Below, one piece after another: positions 44,854-57,657 of a stretch of 64,000 nt of DNA; the first letter of the stretch is position 1, and every line of letters starts with the position of its first letter. The DNA comes from Nannocystis pusilla (GTDB lineage Bacteria > Myxococcota_A > Polyangia > Nannocystales > Nannocystaceae). A model generated the notes under the pieces. The model made no database searches. It was not told the origin of the DNA and saw only the letters and a program-made list of their open reading frames with translations. The stretch covers positions 124,001 to 188,000 of the forward strand of contig NZ_JAIRAU010000001.1 of assembly GCF_020073745.1 (NCBI RefSeq), written 5' to 3'. The position numbers and the translations under genes are program-made.

Positions 44854-46047
44854 ATGCATCGACGCTCCATGTTTCTTCATCCTGCCGCGTGCGCCGCGGC
44901 GCTGGCGCTGGCGTGCGGCGCTCCGGCGAGCCCGGCGAGCCCGGCCGCTCCGGGCCCGGCTGCGGCTCCGGCCGTCGAGGCCCCCGCGGCCGAGCCCGCG
45001 GCGCCGCCTTCGCCGCCGCTGACCGCCGAGGAGCGCGAGGCCGTCGGCGGGCGGATCTACTACCTCGCCGAGCGCGACGAGGGGGCCAGCATCGAAGTCA
45101 TCTTGCCTTCGGGACAGGGTGTAAAGACCATGCTCTCCGGGACAGCCGGTGCCGGCCCGCCGTCGGTGCTGCCGGGGCCGGTGGCCCCGAACGGCGAGTG
45201 GATCGCGGTCATCACCGTCGACGAGCACGAGGGCGGGCACGAGGAGCGCATCGAGGTGCGACCGCTCGGGGCCGCGGGCGAGCTCGGCGAGCCGGTGTGG
45301 CGCAGCGACGCCGCGCCGCAGGTGCGCAGCCCCAACTGGGCGCCGGACGGCCGCACGCTGGCGTTCGAGGCCGCCTTCTCGAGCTTCCGCGACATCTATA
45401 CTGTCGGCCTGGCCGATAAGACAGCCCCGAAGCTGCGCCGTCTGACCGACCACCCGGCCGGCAACTACGAGCCGGCGTTCTCGCCCGACGGGCGCCAGAT
45501 CGCCTTCGTCTCGAGCCGCGACGGCAACGCCGAGGTCTACGTCATGCGCGCCGACGGCAGCGAGCCGCAGCGCCTGACCCACTTCCAGCTCGACGACTGG
45601 GGCCCAGTGTGGTCGAAGGACGGCGCTCTGCTGGCGTTCATCAGCAACCGCGAGAGCGCCGACCGGATCTTCGTGTGCAAGCCGGACGGCACCGAGCTGC
45701 GCCGCCTGACCCCCGACGTCCTCGACGCGCGCAAGTCGTTCGAGCCCGGCGAGGCCGAGCCGGTGTTCACGCCGGACGGCAAGGGCCTGGTCTACAGCGT
45801 GCGCACCGGCCCGCAGAAGGCCGCGCTGCGCCGCGCCGACCTGGCGACCGGGGCGATCGTCCCGCTGACCGCCGGCACCAGCTCCGACCGCGAGCCGACC
45901 TTCGCGCCGAGCGGCGAGCTGCTGGTGTTCGCCTCCGACCGCGACGGCGACCCCGAGCTGTACCTGATGCGCCCCGACGGCACCGGCGTCACCCGCCTCA
46001 CCGAGCGCAAGGGCGCGGACTGGCTGCCCCGCTGGAGCCCGCGCTGA
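44854..46047 (+). CDS. TolB-like WD40/PD40 repeat lipoprotein
   Basis: A 397-residue lipoprotein. MHRRSMFLHPAACAAALALAC ends in a lipobox; an Ala/Pro linker follows. From about residue 65, WD40-like PD40 blades repeat: PNWAPDGRTLAFEA, NYEPAFSPDGRQIAFVSSRDGNAEVYVMRADGSEPQRLT, WGPVWSKDGALLAFISNRESADRIFV, EPTFAPSGELLVFASDRDGDPELYLMRPDGTGVTRLT. This is the TolB-type propeller, but no N-terminal TolB domain or tol genes are near, so it is not called tolB. Two element copies lie in the frame at about 45111-45146. Convergent with lgt. Confidence 0.9.
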   Translation: MHRRSMFLHPAACAAALALACGAPASPASPAAPGPAAAPAVEAPAAEPAAPPSPPLTAEEREAVGGRIYYLAERDEGASIEVILPSGQGVKTMLSGTAGAGPPSVLPGPVAPNGEWIAVITVDEHEGGHEERIEVRPLGAAGELGEPVWRSDAAPQVRSPNWAPDGRTLAFEAAFSSFRDIYTVGLADKTAPKLRRLTDHPAGNYEPAFSPDGRQIAFVSSRDGNAEVYVMRADGSEPQRLTHFQLDDWGPVWSKDGALLAFISNRESADRIFVCKPDGTELRRLTPDVLDARKSFEPGEAEPVFTPDGKGLVYSVRTGPQKAALRRADLATGAIVPLTAGTSSDREPTFAPSGELLVFASDRDGDPELYLMRPDGTGVTRLTERKGADWLPRWSPR

Positions 46048-46086
46048 GGGCGTGTCCGTTCGGGCATGTCCGAAGGCACATGAGCG

Positions 46087-46116
46087 CGAGGACATGCTCC
46101 TGGGAGCATGTCCTCG
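46087..46116. terminator. Strong bidirectional hairpin between convergent genes
   Basis: CGAGGACATGCTCC (46087-46100) and GGAGCATGTCCTCG (46103-46116) are perfect 14-bp arms around TG, by far the best stem in the window. It lies in the 84-bp gap between the TolB-like gene and lgt. Two weaker element-like pairs precede it (46051-46066 and 46063-46082). It reads as a terminator assembled from dispersed-element copies. Confidence 0.75.
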
Positions 46117-46131
46117 GCGTCTCCTGACCCG

Positions 46132-46988
46132 TCAGGTGGCGGCTGCGGCGGCCGCGGCCTTCTTCTCGGCCTCGGCGCGCTCCTTGGCGATGCGCTCGCT
46201 GTCCCTGGCGTAGGCGAAGTCGGCCTCGCGCGGCTTGCGGATGAACAGCAGGTACACGCCGATGGCCAGGAGCACCATCGTCGCGTAGTGGGCGGTGGTC
46301 AGGCCGAGGTAGGTCTTGTCCTTCTCGCGCATGAAGTCGAGCGCGAAGCGGAACGGGGCGTAGAGCAGGCACACGAGCCCGGCGATCCGGCCCGGGGCCG
46401 ACTTGGCCCAGTTGAACACGAAGTGCACGAACAGCACGATCGGCACCAGGTACATGAACTCGAGCAGGCCGTTGTCGAAGCGGTACTCGCCGCCGGGCCA
46501 CGGGCCGACCGCGAGCGGGTGCGACGGGTCGGTGATGGCGCCGGGGTGGTCGTGGACCAACGCGCAGCCGAGGCGGCCGAGGGTGAAGCCGACGAGCAGG
46601 CCGAACACCAGCATGTCGGCCCAGATCAGGTACGGCTGCTTCATCTTGCGCAGGTACCAGAAGAACCCGACCAGCGCGCCGAAGAACCCGCCGACGCTCG
46701 ACAGGCCGTTCCAGATCATCAGCAGCACCGCGGGGTTCCGCGCCACGTCCTCGGGGAAGTAGAACAGCACCGAGACCCAGTGCGAGATGACGAAGCCCGT
46801 GATCAGGATGTAGAACATCAGGTCGCGGGCCACGAACTCGTCCATGTCGCGCTTCTTGGCGAACTGGAGGCAGCGCTGGTACCCGAGGATGACCCCGAGA
46901 GCGACCAGCGGCCCGAACACCTGCAGCTTGAGCGGCCCGATGACGGGAAGATCGGCGATCAGCTTCTCGGGCGGCCGGATGTACGGGA

Positions 46989-47004
<16 letters not shown>
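46132..47004 (-). CDS. lgt: Prolipoprotein diacylglyceryl transferase
   Basis: A 290-residue inner-membrane enzyme attaching diacylglycerol to the lipobox cysteine of prolipoproteins, essential for the many lipoproteins in this window. Several transmembrane helices are visible ([87 protein letters not shown]). The [13 protein letters not shown] stretch holds the conserved Arg; [19 protein letters not shown] matches the 'GG..G' loop. The basic/Ala-rich tail ([20 protein letters not shown]) is extra. TACCTT lies 7 nt before ATG 47004, within the end of the 5-oxoprolinase gene, which overlaps lgt by 16 bp. Confidence 0.93.
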
Positions 47005-50588
<3,584 letters not shown>

Positions 50589-50620
50589 CGCGCTTCCTTA
50601 CCACGTCGCCGCGCCGGCGC

Positions 50621-51304
50621 TCACGTCGGCGGCTCGGCCAGGCCGAGGGTGTCCCACAGCGCCTCCCAGATCTCCTCGGCCATGGCCGACTCCTTGCGCC
50701 CGGGGTCGGTGGTGAGGGGGACGGCGATGTCCCAGTGGACGACCTCGCCGCGGCTGCCGTCGCGTCGCTCGATGATCATCAGTTGACCGTCGATCTCGCC
50801 CGGAGGCGCAAATTTCGCCTGATCGGGCAGCTTCCACGCCGGCTTCAGCTTGGCCTCGACCAGCGCCCAGTCGACCGGCTGCCGCGGCCTGGGCCGACAC
50901 ATGCCGAGGCCGTGTCCGCTGCGCCGGTCGATGCAGTCGATCCAGTCGCGGTACTCGGCGAACACCCCGTCGTCTTCCTCCTGCGAGGGCGCCGACCAGA
51001 ACACCCACGTCTCGCCGGTGACGCCCTCGGCGCCGCTGCGCAGCTCGACCAGCGCGCGCCTCGCAGGGGTCCGGATCCACACGCGCAGCTCGGTGTCGAG
51101 GGACCCCAGCCTGGCCTGGGCCAGCGGCGGCGCGCCGCGCAGCAGGTCGGCCCGGGCCAGCTCGTCGACGCGGGCGGCGAGCCAGTCGACGGACGGCAGC
51201 TCGCGGACGATGGTCGCGTCCCGCGGCGCAGCACAACCTGTCCCAAAAGTCCAGGCGAGGCCGGCGACGACCACGGCGTGGGACCAGCGGAGCATGGCAG
51301 GCAT
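50621..51304 (-). CDS. Hypothetical lipoprotein
   Basis: A 227-residue protein. TACGAT (plus 51315-51320) lies 10 nt before ATG 51304. The signal MPAMLRWSHAVVVAGLAWTFGTGC ends at a lipobox cysteine. The mature domain has helix SVDWLAARVDELARADLLRGAPPLAQA, beta strands (ELRVWIRTPARRALVELRS, GETWVFWSAPSQEEDDGVFAEYRDWIDCIDRRSGHG), and QLMIIERRDGSRGEVVHWDIAVPLTTDPGRKESAMAEEIWEALWDTLG. No family recognised. Divergent from the HDAC-family gene and 33 bp upstream of 5-oxoprolinase. Confidence 0.65.
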   Translation of the reverse strand: MPAMLRWSHAVVVAGLAWTFGTGCAAPRDATIVRELPSVDWLAARVDELARADLLRGAPPLAQARLGSLDTELRVWIRTPARRALVELRSGAEGVTGETWVFWSAPSQEEDDGVFAEYRDWIDCIDRRSGHGLGMCRPRPRQPVDWALVEAKLKPAWKLPDQAKFAPPGEIDGQLMIIERRDGSRGEVVHWDIAVPLTTDPGRKESAMAEEIWEALWDTLGLAEPPT

Positions 51305-51380
51305 GCGGCCGGCGATCGTAGCGAAGCGGGCGAGCGTTGCCAAACCACGGGGGACGTGCCAACCATGCCGCACAACGGCG

Positions 51381-53204
51381 ATGACGACCGGCGACAAGAT
51401 CTTTCGTCAGCTGCGGCGTCGCGCCAATCAGATGTTCGCGCGCCTGCGGCCGCCGCCGCTGACCTTCGTCTACGGGCCGCATTACGAGTGTTCGTGGCCG
51501 GGCTCCGCGGTCGACGAGGTGCGCGGCGAACGGATCCTCACCGCGCTGGCGGCCGAGGGCCTCGTCACCTTCGAGCAGGTGCGGCGGCCCCCGCTGGCCA
51601 CGTACCACGCGATCCGCCGCGTCCACGCCGACGCCTACCTCGACGCCTGCCAGCGCCCGGAGGTGATGGCCGACATCCTCGGCGGGCTCGGCGTCGGCGA
51701 GGTCGACACGGCGCGGATCCTCGACCTCCAGCGGGCCATGACCGGCGGCACCATGCTCGCCACCGACATCGCCCTCGGCACCGGCAAGATCGGGGTCAAC
51801 CTCGGCGGCGGGTTCCACCACGCCCACCGCGAGGTCGGTCGCGGCTTCTGCGTGTTCCACGACGTCGCCGTGGCGATCGCCGAGCAGCGCGCGCTCGGCT
51901 TCCACGAGCGCGTCCTCGTCGTCGACCTCGACCAGCACGACGGCGACGGCACCCGCGCCCTGTTCGCCGACGACCCCACCGTCTTCACCCTGTCGATCCA
52001 CAACCACCACTGGGGCAGCACCGACGCGGTCGCCTCGACCAGCGTGGCGCTCGGCGACGTCGTCGGCGACACGCTCTACCTCGAGACGGTGCAGCTCCAC
52101 CTCACCGAGGCGCTGCGGCAGCACCGGCCGCGCCTGATCTACTTCCTCGCCGGCACCGACCCGGCCGTCGGCGACAAGGTCGGCGTGTGGCAGATCAGCG
52201 CGGAGGGCATGCTCGAGCGCGACATCGCCGTGTTCGAGGCGATCCGCGAGTTCGCGCCCGACGCCGCGGTGGTGGTGTGCCTGGCCGGCGGCTACGGGCC
52301 GACGACCTGGCAGCACAGCGCGCGCAGCTTCGCCTGGCTGCAGAGCGGCCACCGCGGGTTCGAGCCGCCCGACAACGACGAGCTGTCGCTGATGCGCGCG
52401 CGTCACTACGCGGCGCTGCTCAAGCCGGCCGACCTCACCGGCGAGGGCGACGACCTCGGCCTCACGCTCGAGGACCTGGTGCCGAGCCTGGCGGCGACGG
52501 CCCGCGAGCCGCGCTTCCTCGGCTACTACTCGCGCCAGGGCCTCGAGCTGGCGCTCGAGCGCCACGGCCTGCTCGGGCGCGTGCGCGCCAAGGGCTTCCA
52601 GCCGTCGCTCGAGTTCAACCTCGTCGACCCGCAGCGGCACATCCTCAAGATCTTCGGCGACCCCGACCACAAGGAGTTGCTGTTCGAGCTGGTGGTGCAC
52701 CGCGACCGCCGCACGATCCCCGGCTTCGAGCTGCTGTCCGTCGACTGGTTGCTGCTGCAGAACCCGCGCGAGCAATTCTCGGCCGACAAGCCGCAGCTGC
52801 CCGGCCAGCGCCACCCCGGCCTCGGCCTGTTCGAGGAGGTCGTGGCCCTCCTCATCATCGCCTGCGAGCGCGTCGGCCTGGCCGGGCTGGTGGTCACGCC
52901 GTCGCAGTACCACCTCGCGGTGCAGTGGCAGAAGCGCCTGCGCTTCGTCGACCCCCGCGCCGCCGCGCGCATGCGGGCGATCCGCGAGGCGCTGCCCGGC
53001 GCGAGCCTGGTCGAGGCCGCGCGCGCGCTGGCCGAGGGCCGCGTCGTCAATCACAAGACCGGAGAGACATGTTCTTACGAACCTGCCCCGATGGTCTTCC
53101 CGATCTCCGACGAGCTCAAGGCCGAGCTCGACCCCGAGAATTATTTGAAGGCGATCGACGAGGTCGCCGACGAGTACCGCTTCCAGCTGTCGTCGCCGCG
53201 CTGA
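51381..53204 (+). CDS. Histone deacetylase-family protein with an extra C-terminal domain
   Basis: A 607-residue protein. Residues 20-330 form an HDAC/acetylpolyamine-deacetylase domain: CSWPGSAVDEVRGERIL, HADAYLDACQRPEVM, GTMLATDIALGTGKIGVNLGGGFHHAHREVGRGFCVFHDVAVAI, VVDLDQHDGDGTRALF (zinc ligands D, H, about residue 184) and VCLAGGYGPTTWQ. The remaining ~270 residues (FLGYYSRQGLELALERHGLLGRVRAKGFQPSLEFNL, YHLAVQWQKRLRFVDPRAAARMRAIREAL) belong to no domain I recognise. Likely substrates are acetyl-lysine or acetylpolyamines; a sirtuin lies 2.2 kb downstream. An ACATGTTC-TTAC-GAACCTGC element copy lies at 53067-53086. Confidence 0.88.
   Translation: MTTGDKIFRQLRRRANQMFARLRPPPLTFVYGPHYECSWPGSAVDEVRGERILTALAAEGLVTFEQVRRPPLATYHAIRRVHADAYLDACQRPEVMADILGGLGVGEVDTARILDLQRAMTGGTMLATDIALGTGKIGVNLGGGFHHAHREVGRGFCVFHDVAVAIAEQRALGFHERVLVVDLDQHDGDGTRALFADDPTVFTLSIHNHHWGSTDAVASTSVALGDVVGDTLYLETVQLHLTEALRQHRPRLIYFLAGTDPAVGDKVGVWQISAEGMLERDIAVFEAIREFAPDAAVVVCLAGGYGPTTWQHSARSFAWLQSGHRGFEPPDNDELSLMRARHYAALLKPADLTGEGDDLGLTLEDLVPSLAATAREPRFLGYYSRQGLELALERHGLLGRVRAKGFQPSLEFNLVDPQRHILKIFGDPDHKELLFELVVHRDRRTIPGFELLSVDWLLLQNPREQFSADKPQLPGQRHPGLGLFEEVVALLIIACERVGLAGLVVTPSQYHLAVQWQKRLRFVDPRAAARMRAIREALPGASLVEAARALAEGRVVNHKTGETCSYEPAPMVFPISDELKAELDPENYLKAIDEVADEYRFQLSSPR
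53067..53086. repeat. Dispersed inverted-repeat element, compensatory variant
   Basis: ACATGTTC, TTAC loop, GAACCTGC: the inner arm reads GTTC/GAAC instead of GTCC/GGAC and remains complementary. Confidence 0.6.
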
Positions 53205-53234
53205 CGGCGTCGGCGCTGTCCGGGCGCGCCCGCT

Positions 53235-54335
53235 TCAGCGCTCTTCTGCGAGCACGAAGCCGTCGTCGATGCAGTAGAGGTGGGCCACTTCGTGGCATCG
53301 CAAGTTCAGGTAACTGGTCCACCAGCGTTCATCCCGCCAGATGTCCCAGTCGGGCCCGTCCTCGACAGCCAAGGCGTTCAACCCCTGGCGAGCCTCCAGC
53401 GCGTCGCTCGCGGACAGCCAGGCGTCACAATGGTCGGTGACGCTGAAGATCTCGCCGAACGCCGAGGTGTTGGTCCAGACCAGCTCCTGGTGAACGACGT
53501 CTCCCGTTTCCGTGCGGGAGATCCCCGTGTGGGGGCCGTTGTCGACGAGGTCGAGGAGATCGTCGGCGACGACCAGGCCACCCGGGAGAATCAGCGGGAC
53601 CGCCAGCTCCCACTGCTCGAAGCGCGTCGCGGGCGACTGGAAGTCGTCGCTGATCCACGCGCGGTAGGCGTTGGCGTTCGTCAGGCCCGCCTGAGAAGCG
53701 GCGGCGCGGCACTTGAGGTCGGCCCCGGACACGCCGCCGAGGTTGCCGGCGAACTTCGCCGCGGTGACGAAGAGCAGCCGCCCGTAGAAGCCGCACGAGA
53801 GGTCGCACGGCGCGAGCTCGTCGTCCGTGACGCCGGTGCCGTTGAGCTCTCCGCGATCGCAGGTCTCGTGGTCCGGGTCGAGGATGCCGTCGCCGCAGCG
53901 CGCGGCCCAGTGGCAGGTGTCGGGCCGACAGCCGCCGTAGTCGTTGCTGTTGGCGGAGCCCATGTCGCACTGCTCGACGCCCTTCCACACCAGACCGTCG
54001 CCGCAGGTGGCGAGCTTGCACTCGATGGTGCAGCCGCCGTCGTCGGCGTTGGCCTTGCCGAAGTCGCACTCCTCGGCGCCCTCGGCGATGTCGTCGCCGC
54101 AGACGGGCGCCTCGGAGGTCGTCGAGGCCTCGGTGGTCGACGGCCCGCTCGTGGTGCCCGGCTCGGAGGTCGTGGGCTCGTCCCCGGTGGTCGCGGTCGG
54201 AGGCGGGTCGAAGGACGTGGGCCCGCCGCTCATGTCCTGGCTGTCCGACGCCGGCGTGGAGACCAGCGGGTCGTCCGTACAAGCTGTCCCGAGGGACAGG
54301 AAGAGAAGACCGGTACAGTACGTCCTGCGCGCCAT
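53235..54335 (-). CDS. DUF1554-like surface lipoprotein with cysteine-rich repeats
   Basis: A 366-residue lipoprotein. MARRTYCTGLLFLSLGTAC is the signal with lipobox cysteine, followed by a Thr/Ser stalk (to about residue 80). Three cysteine-rich units (CGDDIAEGAEECDFG, CGDGLVWKGVEQCDMG, CGDGILDPDHETCDRG) precede a C-terminal domain beginning GRLLFVTAAKFAGNLGGVSGADLKCRAAASQAGLTNANAYRAWISD, matching DUF1554-type C-type-lectin-like domains ('F.T....GNLGG..GAD..C...A..AGL...YRAW.S'). The end CHEVAHLYCIDDG supplies the last Cys pair. A paralogue lies 3 bp upstream in the same operon. A perfect CTGTCCC-GA-GGGACAG copy (54284-54299) sits in the signal-peptide region. Confidence 0.85.
   Translation of the reverse strand: MARRTYCTGLLFLSLGTACTDDPLVSTPASDSQDMSGGPTSFDPPPTATTGDEPTTSEPGTTSGPSTTEASTTSEAPVCGDDIAEGAEECDFGKANADDGGCTIECKLATCGDGLVWKGVEQCDMGSANSNDYGGCRPDTCHWAARCGDGILDPDHETCDRGELNGTGVTDDELAPCDLSCGFYGRLLFVTAAKFAGNLGGVSGADLKCRAAASQAGLTNANAYRAWISDDFQSPATRFEQWELAVPLILPGGLVVADDLLDLVDNGPHTGISRTETGDVVHQELVWTNTSAFGEIFSVTDHCDAWLSASDALEARQGLNALAVEDGPDWDIWRDERWWTSYLNLRCHEVAHLYCIDDGFVLAEER
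54284..54299. repeat. Dispersed inverted-repeat element, perfect copy
   Basis: CTGTCCC and GGGACAG are perfect 7-bp arms with a two-base GA loop, inside the signal-peptide coding region of the DUF1554-like lipoprotein. Confidence 0.7.
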
Positions 54336-54338
54336 GGT

Positions 54339-55220
54339 TCACTCCCCCTCGATGCAGTAGAGCCGCGCGCTGAGGGCCGTACAGGGCAAGGGCGGGTCGT
54401 CGGGGAACATCGTCCAGGTCTCGGTGATCGACGACACGTTGCCCTTGTACGCCGAATGATCGGAGAGCGCGCTGGTGGTCCAGTTGTCGCAGTGGGTGCC
54501 GGGCGCGGCGGTGCCGTCGGGCCGGGTTCCGGTGAGGACGCCGCCGCCGATGTCCTGGTTGCCGTGCTCGTCGACGTTGATCGGCGCCGCGAGGGAGCCC
54601 GAGAAGAACTGCTCGAAGGTCTCGACGACGACCACGCCGTCGGTGCGGACGTAGCGGCCCCGCCCGGGGTAGAGGCGATCGCGGACGTCGTGGTCGGCGT
54701 CGGACAGCCAGGCGATGAAGGACTTCCAGGTGTCGTCGGCCTTGCCGCTCTGCAGGGCGTACTGGCGGCACCGGCTGTCGGCGCCCTCGAGACCGCCGAT
54801 GTCGCCGTTGTTGTGGAACGCGGCGGTGGCGAAGATCCACCGGTTCTTGGTGCAGTCGTCGCAGCGATCGTCGGCGACGTCGTTGGCGTCGTCGCACTCC
54901 TCGTCGCCCTCGACGATGCCGTCGCCGCACACCGGGTCGGCGGCCCCGGTCGTGCCGGTCGTGGTCGTGTCGACGCCGCCGGAGCTCGTGCCGGTGCCCG
55001 TCGTGCTCGACTGCGGTCCGTCGCTCGCGCCATCACCGGAACCGGTATCCTCGCCGGCCGAGCTCTCGGTCGTGGTCATGATCGTGGTCGACCCGTCGTC
55101 GCCCGTGCTCGAGTCGCCGGTCGTCATCGTCACCGGCGGCGGATCGATGTACTTCAGGCCAGGCGCCACGCAGCCGACCACGAGCAGCGTGGAGGGCAGA
55201 AGCAGAAGGATGCGCGACAT
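54339..55220 (-). CDS. DUF1554-like surface lipoprotein, paralogue
   Basis: A 293-residue lipoprotein. Signal MSRILLLLPSTLLVVGC with lipobox; Thr/Gly-rich stalk to about residue 93. One cysteine-rich unit (CGDGIVEGDEECDDANDVADDRC), then RWIFATAAFHNNGDIGGLEGADSRCRQYALQSGKADDTWKSFIAWLSD, the same domain opening as its neighbour downstream, and GTHCDNWTTSAL ... RLYCIEGE. The shared domain and the tight 3-bp spacing indicate a tandem duplication with divergence in the stalk and repeat number. Likely a lectin-like surface protein; ligand unknown. Confidence 0.82.
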   Translation of the reverse strand: MSRILLLLPSTLLVVGCVAPGLKYIDPPPVTMTTGDSSTGDDGSTTIMTTTESSAGEDTGSGDGASDGPQSSTTGTGTSSGGVDTTTTGTTGAADPVCGDGIVEGDEECDDANDVADDRCDDCTKNRWIFATAAFHNNGDIGGLEGADSRCRQYALQSGKADDTWKSFIAWLSDADHDVRDRLYPGRGRYVRTDGVVVVETFEQFFSGSLAAPINVDEHGNQDIGGGVLTGTRPDGTAAPGTHCDNWTTSALSDHSAYKGNVSSITETWTMFPDDPPLPCTALSARLYCIEGE

Positions 55221-55419
55221 CGCGCGACGGTCTCATGATCGTCGGGAGCGTGTCAACAGCCACGAGCGCGCAGGGCGATCTCGCAGGCTCGCTCGCGCGA
55301 GTACGCCGGCGAGCGCCAACAAGATCGCAGCGCCACGAGTCCGTGGAGACAGCGGTCCTCGCGTCACCGAGCAAGGCCGTAGTCGACAGCAAATTCACGT
55401 ACTCTTCCTTCTGAAAAAA

Positions 55420-56205
55420 ATGCTGCAAGACGACCTTCCCGCCGCCACCGTCGACGCCGTCGCCGCGCTGCTCCAGACCGCGAGGCGGATCCTGTTCATC
55501 ACCGGCGCCGGAATGTCGGCGGATTCGGGCCTGCCGACCTACCGCGGGATCGGCGGTCTCTATGACCGCAAGGACACCGACGAGGGCTTCCCGATCGAGG
55601 TCGCGCTGTCGGGGCAGATGCTGCAGTCGCGCCCGGAGGTGTGCTGGAAGTACATGGCCCAGATCGGGGCCGCCTGCACCGGCGCGCGGCACAACCGGGG
55701 TCACGAGATCCTCGCCGCGTTCGAGCGCGAGATCGCGGGCGCCTGGGTGCTCACGCAGAACGTCGACGGCTTTCACCGCGACGCCGGTTCGCGGCAGGTG
55801 ATCGAGATCCACGGAAATGCGCGCAGCATCGTCTGCACCCGCTGCTCGCGCCGCGAGACCGTCAGCGACTACCAGGTCGTGTCGCTCCCGCCGATGTGCC
55901 CGGCCTGCGGCCACGTCCTGCGCCCCGAGGTCGTGCTGTTCGGCGAGCTCCTGCCGCCCGACGCGACCGAGGCGTACGAGCGCGAGACCCGGGCCGGCTT
56001 CGACCTCGTGGTGTCGATCGGCACCACGAGCGTGTTCCCGTACATCGCCGCGCCGGTGATCGAGGCGCACGAGCAGGGGATCCCGACCGTCGAGATCAAC
56101 CCCGGCGACAGCGAGGTCTCGCGGTTCGTCGACCATCGCCTGCGCGCCCGCGCCGCCGTCGCGCTCGAGGCCCTGTGGCAGCGATTCACGGCGGCGCGGG
56201 CCTGA
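55420..56205 (+). CDS. Sirtuin-type NAD-dependent protein deacylase
   Basis: A 261-residue Sir2 protein. [25 protein letters not shown] (NAD-binding GAGxS), [14 protein letters not shown], the catalytic His in [12 protein letters not shown] (about residue 130), a zinc ribbon CTRCSRRE...CPACGH (about 138-161) and [15 protein letters not shown] are all present. A full-length compact sirtuin, expected to remove acetyl or longer acyl groups from lysine. Start ATG 55420 follows a run of A (CTGAAAAAAATG) that includes no clear SD. The HDAC-family gene upstream suggests a local deacylation theme; no acetyltransferase is adjacent. Confidence 0.93.
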   Translation: MLQDDLPAATVDAVAALLQTARRILFITGAGMSADSGLPTYRGIGGLYDRKDTDEGFPIEVALSGQMLQSRPEVCWKYMAQIGAACTGARHNRGHEILAAFEREIAGAWVLTQNVDGFHRDAGSRQVIEIHGNARSIVCTRCSRRETVSDYQVVSLPPMCPACGHVLRPEVVLFGELLPPDATEAYERETRAGFDLVVSIGTTSVFPYIAAPVIEAHEQGIPTVEINPGDSEVSRFVDHRLRARAAVALEALWQRFTAARA

Positions 56206-56235
56206 CGGCCGGGCCGCCACGCTCGGGCCGGATGT

Positions 56236-57657
56236 TCACGTCAAGCGGTCGAGCTCGCCGGTGCACGACAATTGCGTGTCGCCCTTGAGCGTCACGCTGG
56301 TCTCACCGACCTGGTCGACGTCGGCGCCCATCGCCTTGGCGATCGACACCAGCAGGCGGTTGTGCGGCGGCCCCTGCGGCTCGTCGCCCCATGTCCCTTT
56401 GATAATATTGTTCTGCGCCCAGCGGACGTAGCGCCCCGTCTTGAAATGGTTGGTCGCGCCGGTCATGACGATCGGCCATTGATTCATGCTGTGCTCGCCG
56501 GTCGCCAGCTCGTTGGCCCACACGACCAGGGTGTCGTCGAGCAGGGTGCCGTTCTCGCCCGGGACCGCGTCGAGGGCGGTGAGGATGTTCTTGAGGTCCT
56601 CGGCGTGGATCTTGTGGTAGTTCGTCATCACCTGCATCGCCGTCGGGTCGGTCGAGGCCTGGTGTGCATAATCATTGTGGAGGTCGCCGGGGGGCGCCGC
56701 GACGTGCTCGTTGCGCAGGCCGCTGAACGCGAGCACGGCCACGCGGGTCATGTCGCACGACAGCGCGAGCGTGGTGAGGGTCGTGTAGATCTGCGCGCGG
56801 TGGAAGTAGAACTGGGGGTCCTCCCACGCCGGGCCCTGGCCCGGCTCGGCCGGCGCCTCGCAGACGATGTTGGCCAGGTTGTCGAGCTGCTGGCCGAGCG
56901 CGTGCAGCAGGTCGCGGTGCTGCTCGACCTTGAGCTTGTCCTCGCCCGACATCTTCGGCGCGAGCGCGTGGTACTGCTCGCGCACGAGCGAGACGACGCT
57001 GCTCTGGCGGTCGCGGATCGACTTGAGATCGCTGGGCGGCTCGTCGGGGTCGACCGGGCCGCCGGGGAACAGCTTCGAGTAGAGCTCCCACGGGTCGGTG
57101 ATCCACGGCAGCGCCTTGCCGCCGGGGTCGTAGCTGTAGGCCCAGCTGCCGTGCGACACCTGCAGCGAGGCGATCTGGCCCGGCTCGGCGACGGCGGCGG
57201 CGACGATCTGGTCGATCGACGGCCCGCCCGCGAGCGCGACGCCGCCGTCGACCGGCTGCGCGAGGGTGCCGGTCAGGCAGGTGGCGTGGCCCTCCTCGTG
57301 CTCGTTGATGCCGGTCATGTGCCCGGTCGCCATGCCGACGCCGTCGAGCACCAGCATGCGGTCGCGGAAGCCGTGCAACGGGCGCAAGATCTCGCTGAAC
57401 TCGGCCTCCGCGAGCGCGCCGAGCGGCGCCTCCCAATCTGTATTTTCGGGCAGGTTGCCCGGGCGCATGCGCCAGTTCTGATAGACGGTGCCGTGCTCGG
57501 TCATGAACACGAGCAGGCGCTTGACCGGGCCCGGGGGCTCGGCGCGGGCGCCTCGCGGCAGGAGCGAGGGCAGGCACAGCGCGCCGAGGCCGAGGCCGAG
57601 GCCGCCGAGGAAGCTGCGACGGCGCATGCGCGCGCGGGGCGGGTACGTGGCGGTCAT
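56236..57657 (-). CDS. DUF1552 protein, Tat-exported
   Basis: A 473-residue exported protein. The twin-arginine signal [30 protein letters not shown] is clear. The body is DUF1552: [123 protein letters not shown]. This family occurs with DUF1592-type cytochrome-like proteins, mainly in Planctomycetes and myxobacteria; the pair here overlaps by 4 bp. The function is uncharacterised; a sulfatase-like fold has been suggested for related domains, which I cannot verify here. Confidence 0.92.
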   Translation of the reverse strand: MTATYPPRARMRRRSFLGGLGLGLGALCLPSLLPRGARAEPPGPVKRLLVFMTEHGTVYQNWRMRPGNLPENTDWEAPLGALAEAEFSEILRPLHGFRDRMLVLDGVGMATGHMTGINEHEEGHATCLTGTLAQPVDGGVALAGGPSIDQIVAAAVAEPGQIASLQVSHGSWAYSYDPGGKALPWITDPWELYSKLFPGGPVDPDEPPSDLKSIRDRQSSVVSLVREQYHALAPKMSGEDKLKVEQHRDLLHALGQQLDNLANIVCEAPAEPGQGPAWEDPQFYFHRAQIYTTLTTLALSCDMTRVAVLAFSGLRNEHVAAPPGDLHNDYAHQASTDPTAMQVMTNYHKIHAEDLKNILTALDAVPGENGTLLDDTLVVWANELATGEHSMNQWPIVMTGATNHFKTGRYVRWAQNNIIKGTWGDEPQGPPHNRLLVSIAKAMGADVDQVGETSVTLKGDTQLSCTGELDRLT

